The position numbers were made by a program, and so were the translations under genes. This document shows positions 29,025 to 39,288 of a stretch of 64,000 nucleotides of DNA, piece after piece. Source of the stretch: Lawsonella clevelandensis (lineage in GTDB: Bacteria > Actinomycetota > Actinomycetes > Mycobacteriales > Mycobacteriaceae); contig NZ_CP009312.1 in assembly GCF_001293125.1 (NCBI RefSeq), positions 872,608 to 936,607 on the forward strand. Reading direction: 5' to 3'. Position 1 is the first letter of the stretch; every line of letters starts with the position of its first letter. Under the pieces are notes generated by a model. That model was not told where the DNA came from. It saw nothing but the letters and a program-made list of their open reading frames with translations, and ran no database searches.

Positions 29025-32000
29025 AGAGTTCCTTCTTCAAGGTCGGCATCAGCAAGGGAAGAGTCGGCCTGGTCGCCGCCATGTGGCAGGGTGCCCACAA
29101 CAACGCCGGCACCGGCCCGATCTGGGGAGCCGGGCGAGTTGGGGTAGTCGTCCAGTTCGCCCACCTCCGTGGCGGTTGCGGCCGGCATGGCGGACACGGC
29201 CTGCAGGTAGTCACGCAACGTTGGGTTAGTGAGGAGGATACGAAGGTCCACTTCGCGCCCGGTGGTGTCCTGCACTTGGCGGGTCACCATGGTGGCGCGC
29301 AGGGAGTCCCCACCCTCTTTAAAGAAGTTGCTGTCGAGGGTGACAGCGACACCCTCCAGGGCGGCCTCCCAGAGGGGGGCGATCTGCGCGTAGAGGTCTG
29401 CGGCCGGGCCGGTGAGGTCGGCGGCGGAGGCAGCTGTGACAGGGGTGGTATCCGCGGTGGGCTGGTCAGCTAGGACTGTCGCCGGGTTGGCGGCGGGGGA
29501 CGTCGCCAGCTGGTCGGCGGAGGCGGTTATCGAGGCGGCGGCACCAGCAACACCGCCTGCAGCAGCAGCTCCGTCACCAACACCATCAGCGGCAGCCTGT
29601 GCACCATGCACACGTTCCGCACAGTCACAGATACGCTGTGCCACTGCACTAATAGCATCCTGCACCCGCTGCGCGTCCAGTGCTTGGGTAACGTAATCGG
29701 CCGTCAGGTGGAGGCCCTTCACATCTTCATGCACCTGCAAGTCCAACAGGGTCTGTGGAGTCTGCGAACGGACGCGGCCCAGCGTGCCAAAACTGAAGTC
29801 GGTGGTGGACACACCGTCCGCCACCAAACCCAGGCCGCAGGTGAATACCACCGGCAGCATGGAGGCATACGGGTCGCCTGTCAGCTGCAAGAGTTCACGC
29901 TGCACCCACAGGGCGCCGGCGGCATCATAGTCTCGCACACTCGCCAGGGTCTGCTGGATGGCACGCGCCACCTTTGCGAGACTGTCGCCCGGCAGCACCC
30001 GGCAGGCAACCGGGGTCAGCGAGGTGAAGTCCCCCACCACCCGGTTCACACCCGGCACCGACATATCCCGGTCAAAGAGAGTGACGTTGACGGTGAAGTC
30101 ACTGCTTCCCGACCACTGCCCCAACTCCACTGCGTAGGCGGCCAACACCAGGCTGGCGGCGGTAACCCGGGACTGCTTCGCGGCCTGCTGGGCGGCGGCC
30201 CACAGTTCGGCCGGCACATCGGCGGATACACGATCGATCTTCGGCTCCCGGATGGCCACCACCTGGGCGCGCTCGGCGATCTGTGGGGCGGCTGGCAGGG
30301 TTGCTACTTCGCTACTCCAATAGGCGCGTGCCTCGGCTACCCGGTGAGCGGCAGCCGGGTCGGTGATGTCGGCGGGATCCAGGGCCTCCTGGTGGGTAGC
30401 CAAATAGGCACCGAAGGAGAGGCTTTCCTGCGGGAGGCTGGCCGGCTGGCCGGCAGCCAGTTCCCGGTAGGTGGCGTCGATTTCCTGCAGCACCAGCATC
30501 ATGCTGGCGCCGTCCAGGATGAGGTTATCCATGCCGATGGAAATGGTGACGGGTCCCGGCACGTCGGCGGGGCTCAGGCGCACCACCATGCCCACCTGCT
30601 GGGTGGGGTCGGGGGTTTCTGCCTCGGTGGCTGCCCGCGGGTCCTCCACGGTGGTGAGGATGTGGGCGGGGGTGGCCGGTTGGATGGTGGCCTGGCCGTC
30701 CACAATGAGGGCGCGGAGCTCGTCGTGCGCATCCACCACGGTGGTGATGGCCTGGGCGAACGCCGTGCGGTCGAGGCTGGTGGTGGTGAACTCGTAGTAG
30801 CAGTGGGAGGCCACGCCGCCCAGAATGTGGGCGTCGGACCGGCCGGCTAGGTAGGCCTGCTGCACACCGGTTAGGGGGTGCGTGGCCGGGTGAGAGTCGT
30901 CGGCGGCACCGTCACCATCCGTATCCACCGTCACCCTCTCCATCTTGGACAGGAGCACTGCCAGCTCACTAAGTTCCGGCGTATTGAAGAGATCCACCAG
31001 ACGCAACGTCTGGTAGCCGGCCTGCTTCAACTGCTGTAGCACTCGGGTGGCCGCTAACGAATCCCCACCTAGGGCGAAGAAGTCCGCGGAAAGGTTTGCC
31101 GGGTTTTCCACCTGCAGGCTGGCGGCATCGGGTAGCACACTGTGCCACGCCTCCAGCACCGTGCGGGCGGCTGCCAGTTCCTCCGGCGACAGCTCCGGTT
31201 CCGGCAGGCCACTGCCTGCCGCAGTATCCGCGTGGAGCGGGCACAGCTCCGCGGCGGTCGCCTCCTCTCGCTTCCCCTGCAGCACACAAATGTAGCTGGC
31301 GGGGGTAGACATGGCGTAGGGCTGCCAGCCGGCGGTGGTCAGGTTCATCCACCACTGGCCCGCATTCTGCAGTACCGTGGCGGCAGATTCCAGCAGCGTC
31401 GGGTCGATGACGGCGGCACTCACCAGGGCAGCATCGGACAGCTCGGTGGTCTCCACCACCACAACTTCCGCCTCCCGCAGGGTGGGCACCTGCGCCACAT
31501 CCCGCACCAGGCGCGGGTCGCGGTGGAGGGACCCCACCGCCAGCACCACGTCTGCGGGAATATCGGAGAGGGCCTCCAGGGGCATTTCATTGTGGGTGGT
31601 GGCGGATTTCCGCCAGTGCGCATCCCGCTCCACGGACTGCCAGGACACGTCAACACTCGCCCCGGCGGCACCCGTGGGGGTCAACTCCCGCTCGATGAGT
31701 GTGCGGACCAGCCCCGTACCGGACCCCAACTCGACAACGGACACGGGCCTCCCCAGCTGCTCGGCTTTCTGGGCCAGCAGGTGGGCAATATCGGTGACGA
31801 TGCTGGCGGCCGCCGGGTCGTGCACCAGCAGCGCCTGCGGGCTCAGTACCGGGTGGCCAATGATGTCCGTGGCGTCGAAACCACCACAGAGCGCGTCGGC
31901 CAGCCAGGTGCCGGTCCGGCGGGCATCGGCGGTGAGAGGCGCCTGCGCTACGTCCACATCCTGCACCCGGTTGCGCCACAGTTCCACCAACGGCACATAC

Positions 32001-35000
32001 TGCGGCAGCGGGGTGCGGGACGGCGTGTGCTGGATGCCCTCCGTATGCGTATCCAGGTGTTCTAGGGCCGCAGCCATAATCTGCTGCGGGCTGGGGGGCT
32101 GGCTGGTGGCGAGCTGCTGGGCGAGGTCGGCCAGCTCGGTGTCGAGCTCGTTGGGGGCAGGGTCGGCGCTGAACGCCGTTACCTGGTCCACAAAGCGGGT
32201 GAAGAGGTGGTGGAGGCGCTGCGCGTGCACATACTCCACCGGGTAGTCCCAGCGCAGTTCCAGCTGGTCGCCCACCATGCTAACCTGGCAGTCCAGTTGC
32301 ACACCGGGGGTACGGGTGAGGACCCAACTGGGGGTGAGGGTACCACTGCGGTGGAGGGCGGCCACACCGGTAGTGGAGGTAAAGACCACCGGGTAGGCGG
32401 CGCGCCCGGCGCGGGCAATGTCCCTGCTGTTGGGGAGGGTGCCGTCGCCGATATGCCCCAAGGTGCGGTGGACGTCGGTGACGGAGCTTTCCGTACCCAA
32501 GGTACAGAGGGCAAGTTCGGTGAAGTTGCCGAGGACCTCCCGGCTGCCTTGCTGGGCGGTGTTGGTGCTGGGCCGCTGCGAGATCGGCACGCTGATACCG
32601 CACACGTCGAGGCCACTGGAGGCGGCGATGACGGCACCGTAGGCCTGGAGGACCACGGCGGAGACGGTGACGCCGGCGTGGGCGGCGGCGGTCTGCAGGG
32701 CGCGGGTGTCTGCCACGGACAGCTGGGTGTGCAGGGAGGAGAAGCGGGCGTCGCTGGTAGCGGTCCACTTTTTGGTGGTGACGGGGAGGCTGGGGGCGGG
32801 CGGCAGCTGCTGGGGGCGGGCGTCTGCAGAGTAGCCGGTGGCGTGATCGGCAGAGTAGCCGACTGTCCCGGCGGCTAGCTCCCGCTGCACATACTCGTAG
32901 AAGGGTTGAGCTGACGGGTCCACCGGGAATGTGTCGGCCGCTCCCTCGTAGCGATCCAGGATGGTGTTGAAGAGAACGCCAATCGAACGGGCATCCAGCC
33001 CCAGGTAGTTCATGGAGAGGCCCACGTGGGTGGTGAGGCCCTCTACCGCAACCACCTGCACCATCGGCACCGCATCGAGGGGGATGCGCTGGCCGGAAAG
33101 TTCCGCACGGAGGGCGGCCAGGGCGGCCTCCACCCCACTGTCGGTGGTGAGGTCCGCGCCAGTGGGGGCGCGGAGGGTGAGCACCGGCGCGGCAGCCGGA
33201 ACAGTGGCCGCATCCACAACAGCTTGTTCGTTATCGCCGGAGCGGACGCAGCGCAGCGGTTCCCAGGCGGCGGTGAGCTCGGCGATGAGAGTGGCGAAGC
33301 GCTGCGGGTCCAGGGCGGAGCCGTCACCACTGGAGATGATGACGCCCACTGCGGGGGTGGTGCAGGTGATGCCGCGGACTCCATCGGCACCGAGGGCGTA
33401 GGCCTGTTGGAGACTGGTGAGGGGGAAACTAGTGCCACTCAGCGGGGTGGCTGTGGGGGCCGCCGGTTCCGAGACGGCGGTAGGCGCCACGGTAGTCGGG
33501 GCAGCTGGGGCGACGGCCGAGGCGGCTGCCGGGGCTGCATCTTGGGTGGCAGTTGGGGTGGCGGTGAGCTTACCGCGGGCCCGCACAATGAAGGCTTCTA
33601 GCGTGGGTGCGGCGAACAGGTCCGCCACCGTCACCTGGCAGCCTGCCTGCACAAGCGAAGTGGCAACAGTGGTGGCGGCCAACGAATCTCCGCCCAAGGC
33701 GAAGAAGTTCACCGGCTGGGTACCGGCTCGTTCGGCTGCCAACTGGGTGGCAAGCACTTCCGGTTCCTCTCCCAGGACAGCCGCCCACGCATTGACAACC
33801 TGCTGCTCGAAACTGTCCAGCTGCGGGACGCCCACTACACCGGGCGTGTTTTCCGCGGCGATGGTACTACCGTCCGCGCGGGCAGCGGTAGCGCTAACAG
33901 TGGCGCCAGCAGTGCCAACGGTCGGGGCACTTGTGGCGCCGGCGATCGGGGTCTCCGTAGCTGCCGCGGCACCCTTATGGCCGGTAGCCTGCTCATGCTG
34001 GTAGCTTTCCAACTCGGTCGCCAACAGGCGCCGGTCAATCTTCCCATTCGGGGTATGTGGCAGGCTCTCCCGCGGCATCACCACCGCCGGCACCATATAG
34101 TCCGGCAGTTTGGTTGCCAGCTGCGCCCGTAAATGGGCCGGGTCCGCCAACTGCACCTCTGCAGCCACCGCAGCAGCCCCATCCGCAGAGCCAGGCTCGG
34201 AGCCAGGCTTAGCGCCAGTCGCACCCGTCACCAACACCGCACCCAAGGCGGAATTCTTCCGGATTGGCACCACAATAGCGGTTTCCACCCCGGTCAAGGC
34301 GCGGCAGGCGTGCTCCACCTCGCCGCACTCCACCCGGTGGCCACGAATCTTCACCTGGGTATCCATGCGGCCCACAAAGAAGATCAACCCATCCGTGTGG
34401 TACTCGCCCAGATCTCCGGTACGGTACCAGTGCTCGCCCTGCTCATCCATCGGGTAGCGTTCCGCGGTCAACTCCGGCTGGCCAAAGTAGCCTGCGGCTA
34501 CCCCGGCGCCACCAATCCACAGCTCACCCGGCACATAGTCCGGCTGGTCGGGGAAACCGGGCACATTCGGGTTCACCACCCGGTACTTTTGGCCGGTCAG
34601 TGGGCCACCGTAGGGAATGGACGTCCAGTCTGCGGGGAAGTCCACATCCGTCACCACATACTCGTTGGACCAGATGGACCCCTCCGTCGCCCCACCCATC
34701 GAAATGCAGGTGGCGTCCGGGCTGATGGTGGCCAGGCGTTTCGGCAGATCCATGGCGATCCAATCGCCGGAGAAGTAGAAGCGGCGCAGGCTCGGTAGCT
34801 GGCTGCCCAGGGCAGCTGCATAGAGCATTTCGCCCAGCCCCGGCACGGTATTCCAGATGGTGACGCGGAAACGCTTCACCAGGTCGGCCCAGCGGAAGGC
34901 ATCACGGCGGGATTCGTCACCAATGCACACAATGGTGCCGCCGGCGGCGAGCATACCGAAAATGTCGTAGACGGACAGGTCAAATTCCAGAGCGGAGATG

Positions 35001-38000
35001 GCCAAACAGTTGTCCTTGGCAGTCACCTGGTTGCGGGCATTGACGTCCAGGCAAGTGTTGAGTGCACTGTAGTGGCGAATCGCCACCCCCTTCGGGGTGC
35101 CGGTAGAGCCCGACGTGTAGATGATGTAGGCCAGCTCGTTCGCCTCCACCACCCGCGGAATAGCCTGGTGGCAGGTGGGGCGGGGACGTCCACCCAGCTC
35201 GTCGGAGATCAACTCCGCCATATCCTCCCGGCGCAGCACAATCTCCATCCCCGCGGAGTTCGCGATAGCGCGCAAGCGTTCCTCCGGCTGGTGCAGGCCA
35301 ATGGGTAGGTAGGTGCAGCCGGCATACAGCACACCTAGGGTAGCGATCACCTGGCAGGGGCCCTTCGGCAGCTGGATGCCGATGACCTGGTTGGGGCGGG
35401 TGAGCGGGATCAGCTTGGCGGCCAGGCGGCGGGCCATACAGTCCAGCTCCTGGTAGGTGAGGTAGCCGCGGCGGTTATAGCCCAGGGGGTCGCCGGCGGT
35501 TTTGTCGGCGGGCTGGTCCTCTGGCGCCCACACTACGGCCACCGCCTTGGGCTGCTTCTGCACGTTCTCCCGGAAGGGGGTGTAGAGGAGGCTGCTGGTG
35601 GTGACGGGGGCACTGCTGTTGGCTGCCTCCCGCTGGGTGCGGGTGGCGGCGGGGAGCGGTATCAGGTCGATGAGGGGGCGTTGGGCTAGCTGCTGGGGGT
35701 GGCCGGCGCACTGCAGGGTGATGAGGTCCACCAGCGCCTGGAACATTTGGGCGGCGACGTCGGCGCGGATACCGTCGGTGCGGATGTCGCAGGAGAGCGT
35801 TACGTGCCCAGACACGTTCACCACCTGGCAGTCGATGAGCACCTGGGGGGTGGTGGAGCGCAGTTCGGTGGGGGCGCCCAGCACGCTGAGGGGTTCGGCC
35901 AGGAGCGGGCGGTCCGCCGAGTAGGTGAAGATGAAGGGCGACAGGCCGGTGTGTCCGGCGGGGGAGGCGAGGGCGTGGCGCAGTTCGACCCCCAGTGGGG
36001 TGGGGTTAGCGATTCCGGCGCGGAGGTCTGTGCGGACGGCGACGAGGGTGTCTGCCCAGGGGCCGCCGAGGGTGCAGTGGGCGCGGTGGGCGACAGCGAT
36101 GGTGCGTTCGGCCACATGCCCGGGCTGCGGAGCATTAATGGTGGTGAGGGTGACGAGGAAGTCGTCCCGGCTGGACCAGCGGCGCAGGATGGCGTCATAG
36201 CAGGCGAGGGTGATCCCGGCGGGGGTGGTGCCGAGGGTACGGGCGGTGGCGCTGAGGGCCTGCCACTGAGGGGTGGTGAACGCGTGGGTAAAGCGGGTGA
36301 CCTGCGGGTTGGGGTGGGTGCTGCCGGTGTCGAGGGTGGGGACGTCGGGGGGCAACGGGAGGCCGCGGGCTGGGATGGGGGCGGCGGCGGGGTTGGGGGT
36401 GGTGCCAGCGGCGTCTGAAGTGATGCTGCCGGCAGGGTGATGGGTTCCGGCGCGTTCGGCGGCTGCCCGGCCGGTAGCGGTGTGGTGGGCGTGCGGCGGG
36501 AAGGCGCGCTCGGTGTCCCCCTGGAGGGCGGCATCGAGGCGCGCGAGAATCTCGCCTACGCCCACAATGTCGGCCGCGATAAGCGAGAGGGCGACGTGCA
36601 CGGTGGTGGTGCCATCGGGGAGGGTGCTGACGGCCAGCGCCCAGTTTTCCCCCTGCGGGGTGTCGAAGTGGCGGTGCAGGTAGACGTGGCGAAGTTCTTC
36701 CCGGGCGGCGGCTAGCTGGTCGGCGGCCACACCGGTGAGGTCAATGACGGCGACGTCGGGAGCTGGGCGGTCAGCGTAGCAGGTGGTCTCAGTGGTGGGG
36801 AGGGCGGTGTGAAGGGCCGGTTCTTGGTCGACAAGGGTGACGGCCTCACGGAGGGCGGCGTAGAAGTCTGCGGGGGTGAGAGTGCCCAGGTTGGGCTGGA
36901 ATTCGGCGTAGGCCAGGCAGTCGATGCCACCCCAGGGTTGGCTGGGGTCTGCCCCTACCAGGTAGGACTTTTGCAGGTCTGTGGGGGTGCTGATGGCTGC
37001 GTCAGGGGCTGCGTTGGCGGCACCATCGGGACGGGTGATGCTGGTGGTAGCGGTGCCCGCACTGGTGTTCGCAGCGTCACCACCCTGGGTGCCGTCCGCG
37101 GCATCACCTTGCTGTGCGGTGGCTGCGGCGGCCAGGTCGTAGAGGTCCATCCAGGCGCCGACAGTAGGGTTCTCCCACACTTCTACCGGGTCTAGGGTGT
37201 GCCCAGTATGGCCAGCCCAGCTGAGAAATTCGTTGACGGCCAGCGAAGTGAGGCCCAACTCGGAGACATCAGCACGCAGGTCGACGGCGTCCGGCGGGCA
37301 GCTCAGCTGGTCGGCCAGTTGCACCACTACCGGATGCTGGGTGAGGTCGGTTGCTGCTGCGGCGGCGCTGTTCCTACTGCCGGCTTCCCCGTCAGGGTCC
37401 TCACTGTCGGCACCCTCGGCACCGTCATCGCTGCCATTGCTCGCGCCGCTAGTGCCGCGCCCGCCCGCATTGGCGTAGTGCGCGGTGGAGCTGTCTCCCT
37501 GCTGCTTAGCCAGAATCTGCAATGCCAACTGTGCCACCTCGCCGCGGGCGATCTTGCCGGAGCTCGTACGCGGAAGGGCATTGTCGGTCCACAGCACTGT
37601 GGCGGGTTGTTTGCCGATGGAGCGGGCGATGGCGCGGGACAGGAGGCCCGAGTAGGCGGTGCGGTCAAGAGTGTCGATGTCGGCGGCTTCTCCCATCACC
37701 AGGTACCAGGGACCGTCGATGTCGGGCTGGGTGGCGCAGCATTGTGCGGTGGTGAAGCCCAGGTTGGCGGTGGCTACCAGCTCTTCGATGTCGCTGGGGA
37801 AGTAGTTTTCGCCGCCCACAATAATGGTGTTGGAGAGGCGCCCGGAGATGTAGAGGTTGCCGTCGCAGAGGAAGCCGTAGTCGCCGGTGCGCAGGTAGGG
37901 GCCGTCATCGTCGGCGGTGCGAGCGTGGAAGGTGGCGTCGGTAAGGGCAGGGTTGCCCAGGTAGCCGGCGGCCACATCGCCGCGGAACCACACTTCGCCC

Positions 38001-39259
38001 ACCTGGCAATCGCCCAGCACCTGGCAGGTGTCGGGGTTGACGATGCGCATGTCGCCACCGAAGAAGTTGTCTCCCACCGAGTAGAGGGTGCGTTGGGCGG
38101 GGTCGTTCGGGTTCAGGTCGGCGGGGACGATCTGGCCGCGGGCGGCGGTGGGGGCGTCGAAGTGGACGCAGACGGCTTCCCGCGGGCCCGGGTGGCCGGA
38201 CATGGCGAGGCCACCTTCGGCCAGACCGTACATGGGGGTGAGGGTGGTGGAGGTCCATCCGCATTCCCCGAAGGTGGCGGCGAGGAGGGGTTGGGTGGTG
38301 GTGTTGACGGGTTCGGAACCGTCAACGGCCAGGCGGAGGCTGGAGAAGTCCAGTCCGGCGCGGCGGGCGGGGTCCTGGTAGAGGCCGCAGATAGTGCGCC
38401 ACATGGTGTCGGGGGCGGCCGTCATCCCGCACTTGTAGGTGCTCATGGCGTTGACCCAGATGGTGGGGTTTTTGGCGAAGAGGGCGGTGGGGATGTAGCC
38501 GGCGCAGCCGCCGAGGCAGAGGATGTCGAAGATGCCCCAGACGATGCCCATGTCGTGGTGGAGGGGGAGCCAGGAGATGGAGACGGGCGGGGTGTCGCTG
38601 TTCCAGGTGATGCGCATGACGTCGAGCTGCCAGAGGATGCAGCGGTAGGTGTCGAGGACGCCCTTGGGTTTGCCGGTGGAGCCGGAGGAGTACTGCACGT
38701 AGACGACGGTGTCGGGGCCGACAGGGTGGGGGGCGAGGTCGTCCAGGCTGGCGGGCAGGTGGGGGTGGGTGGGCCGCTGGTAGTGGGGGGTGAGGACGGT
38801 GAGGCCGGGGAGCAGGGTGGTGTCGCTCTGTTGGTGGGTGACGAGTTCCTGCTGTTTGGCGGGGGTGGTGAGGAGTGCAGCCGGGCCGCAGTTGGCGGCG
38901 ATGTGCCGGAGGGTGGGGATGCCGGCGGCGAGCGGGGCTTCGGGGGTGACGGGGACGGAGACGGGTTGGGCACCGATGGTGATGAGGGCCCAGAAGGTGA
39001 GGAGGTAGTCTGCGCTGGCGGGGAGGATCATCATGACGCGGTCGCCGGCGGTGATGCCGGCAGCGCGGAGGTCTGCTTGCGCGGTGGAGATTCCGTGGAG
39101 GAATTCTGCCCAGGTCCACTCATCAACGTCGTCCGGGGTGGTGCCGGTGATGAAGCGGAGTGCTATGTCGTTGGGGGTCTGTTGGGTTTTCTCCCAGAGG
39201 GGGGAGACCAGGGGGTTGGACGCGTATAGCTGGGCAGAGTTGTCACCGAGGTTAGACAC
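29021..39259 (-). CDS. NRPS 1: FAAL-T-Cy-A-T-Cy-MT-T-Cy-T
   Basis: A 3412-residue starter NRPS. Rough layout: fatty-acyl-AMP-ligase-like loading domain 1-585 (YSSGSTGKPKG, WLPLHHDMG, DGSEPV); carrier near 670 (LGLTSL); heterocyclisation Cy1 755-1205; cysteine-type adenylation domain 1215-1755; carrier near 1856; Cy2 1945-2360; methyltransferase-like domain 2420-2660 (ELGSGTGLV); carrier near 2731; Cy3 2795-3205; carrier near 3316; acidic C-terminal tail. The adenylation code reads D, L, Y, N, F, S, I, W, again cysteine-like. Two modules lack adenylation domains and must be loaded from another, as HMWP2 does for HMWP1 in yersiniabactin. The GTG start at 39259 follows GAGAGGG, and a DtxR-type box lies just upstream. 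Confidence 0.88.
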   Translation of the reverse strand: MSNLGDNSAQLYASNPLVSPLWEKTQQTPNDIALRFITGTTPDDVDEWTWAEFLHGISTAQADLRAAGITAGDRVMMILPASADYLLTFWALITIGAQPVSVPVTPEAPLAAGIPTLRHIAANCGPAALLTTPAKQQELVTHQQSDTTLLPGLTVLTPHYQRPTHPHLPASLDDLAPHPVGPDTVVYVQYSSGSTGKPKGVLDTYRCILWQLDVMRITWNSDTPPVSISWLPLHHDMGIVWGIFDILCLGGCAGYIPTALFAKNPTIWVNAMSTYKCGMTAAPDTMWRTICGLYQDPARRAGLDFSSLRLAVDGSEPVNTTTQPLLAATFGECGWTSTTLTPMYGLAEGGLAMSGHPGPREAVCVHFDAPTAARGQIVPADLNPNDPAQRTLYSVGDNFFGGDMRIVNPDTCQVLGDCQVGEVWFRGDVAAGYLGNPALTDATFHARTADDDGPYLRTGDYGFLCDGNLYISGRLSNTIIVGGENYFPSDIEELVATANLGFTTAQCCATQPDIDGPWYLVMGEAADIDTLDRTAYSGLLSRAIARSIGKQPATVLWTDNALPRTSSGKIARGEVAQLALQILAKQQGDSSTAHYANAGGRGTSGASNGSDDGAEGADSEDPDGEAGSRNSAAAAATDLTQHPVVVQLADQLSCPPDAVDLRADVSELGLTSLAVNEFLSWAGHTGHTLDPVEVWENPTVGAWMDLYDLAAAATAQQGDAADGTQGGDAANTSAGTATTSITRPDGAANAAPDAAISTPTDLQKSYLVGADPSQPWGGIDCLAYAEFQPNLGTLTPADFYAALREAVTLVDQEPALHTALPTTETTCYADRPAPDVAVIDLTGVAADQLAAAREELRHVYLHRHFDTPQGENWALAVSTLPDGTTTVHVALSLIAADIVGVGEILARLDAALQGDTERAFPPHAHHTATGRAAAERAGTHHPAGSITSDAAGTTPNPAAAPIPARGLPLPPDVPTLDTGSTHPNPQVTRFTHAFTTPQWQALSATARTLGTTPAGITLACYDAILRRWSSRDDFLVTLTTINAPQPGHVAERTIAVAHRAHCTLGGPWADTLVAVRTDLRAGIANPTPLGVELRHALASPAGHTGLSPFIFTYSADRPLLAEPLSVLGAPTELRSTTPQVLIDCQVVNVSGHVTLSCDIRTDGIRADVAAQMFQALVDLITLQCAGHPQQLAQRPLIDLIPLPAATRTQREAANSSAPVTTSSLLYTPFRENVQKQPKAVAVVWAPEDQPADKTAGDPLGYNRRGYLTYQELDCMARRLAAKLIPLTRPNQVIGIQLPKGPCQVIATLGVLYAGCTYLPIGLHQPEERLRAIANSAGMEIVLRREDMAELISDELGGRPRPTCHQAIPRVVEANELAYIIYTSGSTGTPKGVAIRHYSALNTCLDVNARNQVTAKDNCLAISALEFDLSVYDIFGMLAAGGTIVCIGDESRRDAFRWADLVKRFRVTIWNTVPGLGEMLYAAALGSQLPSLRRFYFSGDWIAMDLPKRLATISPDATCISMGGATEGSIWSNEYVVTDVDFPADWTSIPYGGPLTGQKYRVVNPNVPGFPDQPDYVPGELWIGGAGVAAGYFGQPELTAERYPMDEQGEHWYRTGDLGEYHTDGLIFFVGRMDTQVKIRGHRVECGEVEHACRALTGVETAIVVPIRKNSALGAVLVTGATGAKPGSEPGSADGAAAVAAEVQLADPAHLRAQLATKLPDYMVPAVVMPRESLPHTPNGKIDRRLLATELESYQHEQATGHKGAAAATETPIAGATSAPTVGTAGATVSATAARADGSTIAAENTPGVVGVPQLDSFEQQVVNAWAAVLGEEPEVLATQLAAERAGTQPVNFFALGGDSLAATTVATSLVQAGCQVTVADLFAAPTLEAFIVRARGKLTATPTATQDAAPAAASAVAPAAPTTVAPTAVSEPAAPTATPLSGTSFPLTSLQQAYALGADGVRGITCTTPAVGVIISSGDGSALDPQRFATLIAELTAAWEPLRCVRSGDNEQAVVDAATVPAAAPVLTLRAPTGADLTTDSGVEAALAALRAELSGQRIPLDAVPMVQVVAVEGLTTHVGLSMNYLGLDARSIGVLFNTILDRYEGAADTFPVDPSAQPFYEYVQRELAAGTVGYSADHATGYSADARPQQLPPAPSLPVTTKKWTATSDARFSSLHTQLSVADTRALQTAAAHAGVTVSAVVLQAYGAVIAASSGLDVCGISVPISQRPSTNTAQQGSREVLGNFTELALCTLGTESSVTDVHRTLGHIGDGTLPNSRDIARAGRAAYPVVFTSTTGVAALHRSGTLTPSWVLTRTPGVQLDCQVSMVGDQLELRWDYPVEYVHAQRLHHLFTRFVDQVTAFSADPAPNELDTELADLAQQLATSQPPSPQQIMAAALEHLDTHTEGIQHTPSRTPLPQYVPLVELWRNRVQDVDVAQAPLTADARRTGTWLADALCGGFDATDIIGHPVLSPQALLVHDPAAASIVTDIAHLLAQKAEQLGRPVSVVELGSGTGLVRTLIERELTPTGAAGASVDVSWQSVERDAHWRKSATTHNEMPLEALSDIPADVVLAVGSLHRDPRLVRDVAQVPTLREAEVVVVETTELSDAALVSAAVIDPTLLESAATVLQNAGQWWMNLTTAGWQPYAMSTPASYICVLQGKREEATAAELCPLHADTAAGSGLPEPELSPEELAAARTVLEAWHSVLPDAASLQVENPANLSADFFALGGDSLAATRVLQQLKQAGYQTLRLVDLFNTPELSELAVLLSKMERVTVDTDGDGAADDSHPATHPLTGVQQAYLAGRSDAHILGGVASHCYYEFTTTSLDRTAFAQAITTVVDAHDELRALIVDGQATIQPATPAHILTTVEDPRAATEAETPDPTQQVGMVVRLSPADVPGPVTISIGMDNLILDGASMMLVLQEIDATYRELAAGQPASLPQESLSFGAYLATHQEALDPADITDPAAAHRVAEARAYWSSEVATLPAAPQIAERAQVVAIREPKIDRVSADVPAELWAAAQQAAKQSRVTAASLVLAAYAVELGQWSGSSDFTVNVTLFDRDMSVPGVNRVVGDFTSLTPVACRVLPGDSLAKVARAIQQTLASVRDYDAAGALWVQRELLQLTGDPYASMLPVVFTCGLGLVADGVSTTDFSFGTLGRVRSQTPQTLLDLQVHEDVKGLHLTADYVTQALDAQRVQDAISAVAQRICDCAERVHGAQAAADGVGDGAAAAGGVAGAAASITASADQLATSPAANPATVLADQPTADTTPVTAASAADLTGPAADLYAQIAPLWEAALEGVAVTLDSNFFKEGGDSLRATMVTRQVQDTTGREVDLRILLTNPTLRDYLQAVSAMPAATATEVGELDDYPNSPGSPDRAGAGVVVGTLPHGGDQADSSLADADLEEGTL

Positions 39260-39288
39260 GATTAATAAACCCTCTCTATTAATTGTTG

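Noticed and set aside
37199-39229. Plus-strand open frame of 676 codons inside NRPS 1
   Set aside because: It is antisense to the loading-domain coding sequence, made of valine/glycine-rich low-complexity sequence caused by GC-rich codon third positions, and has no domain.
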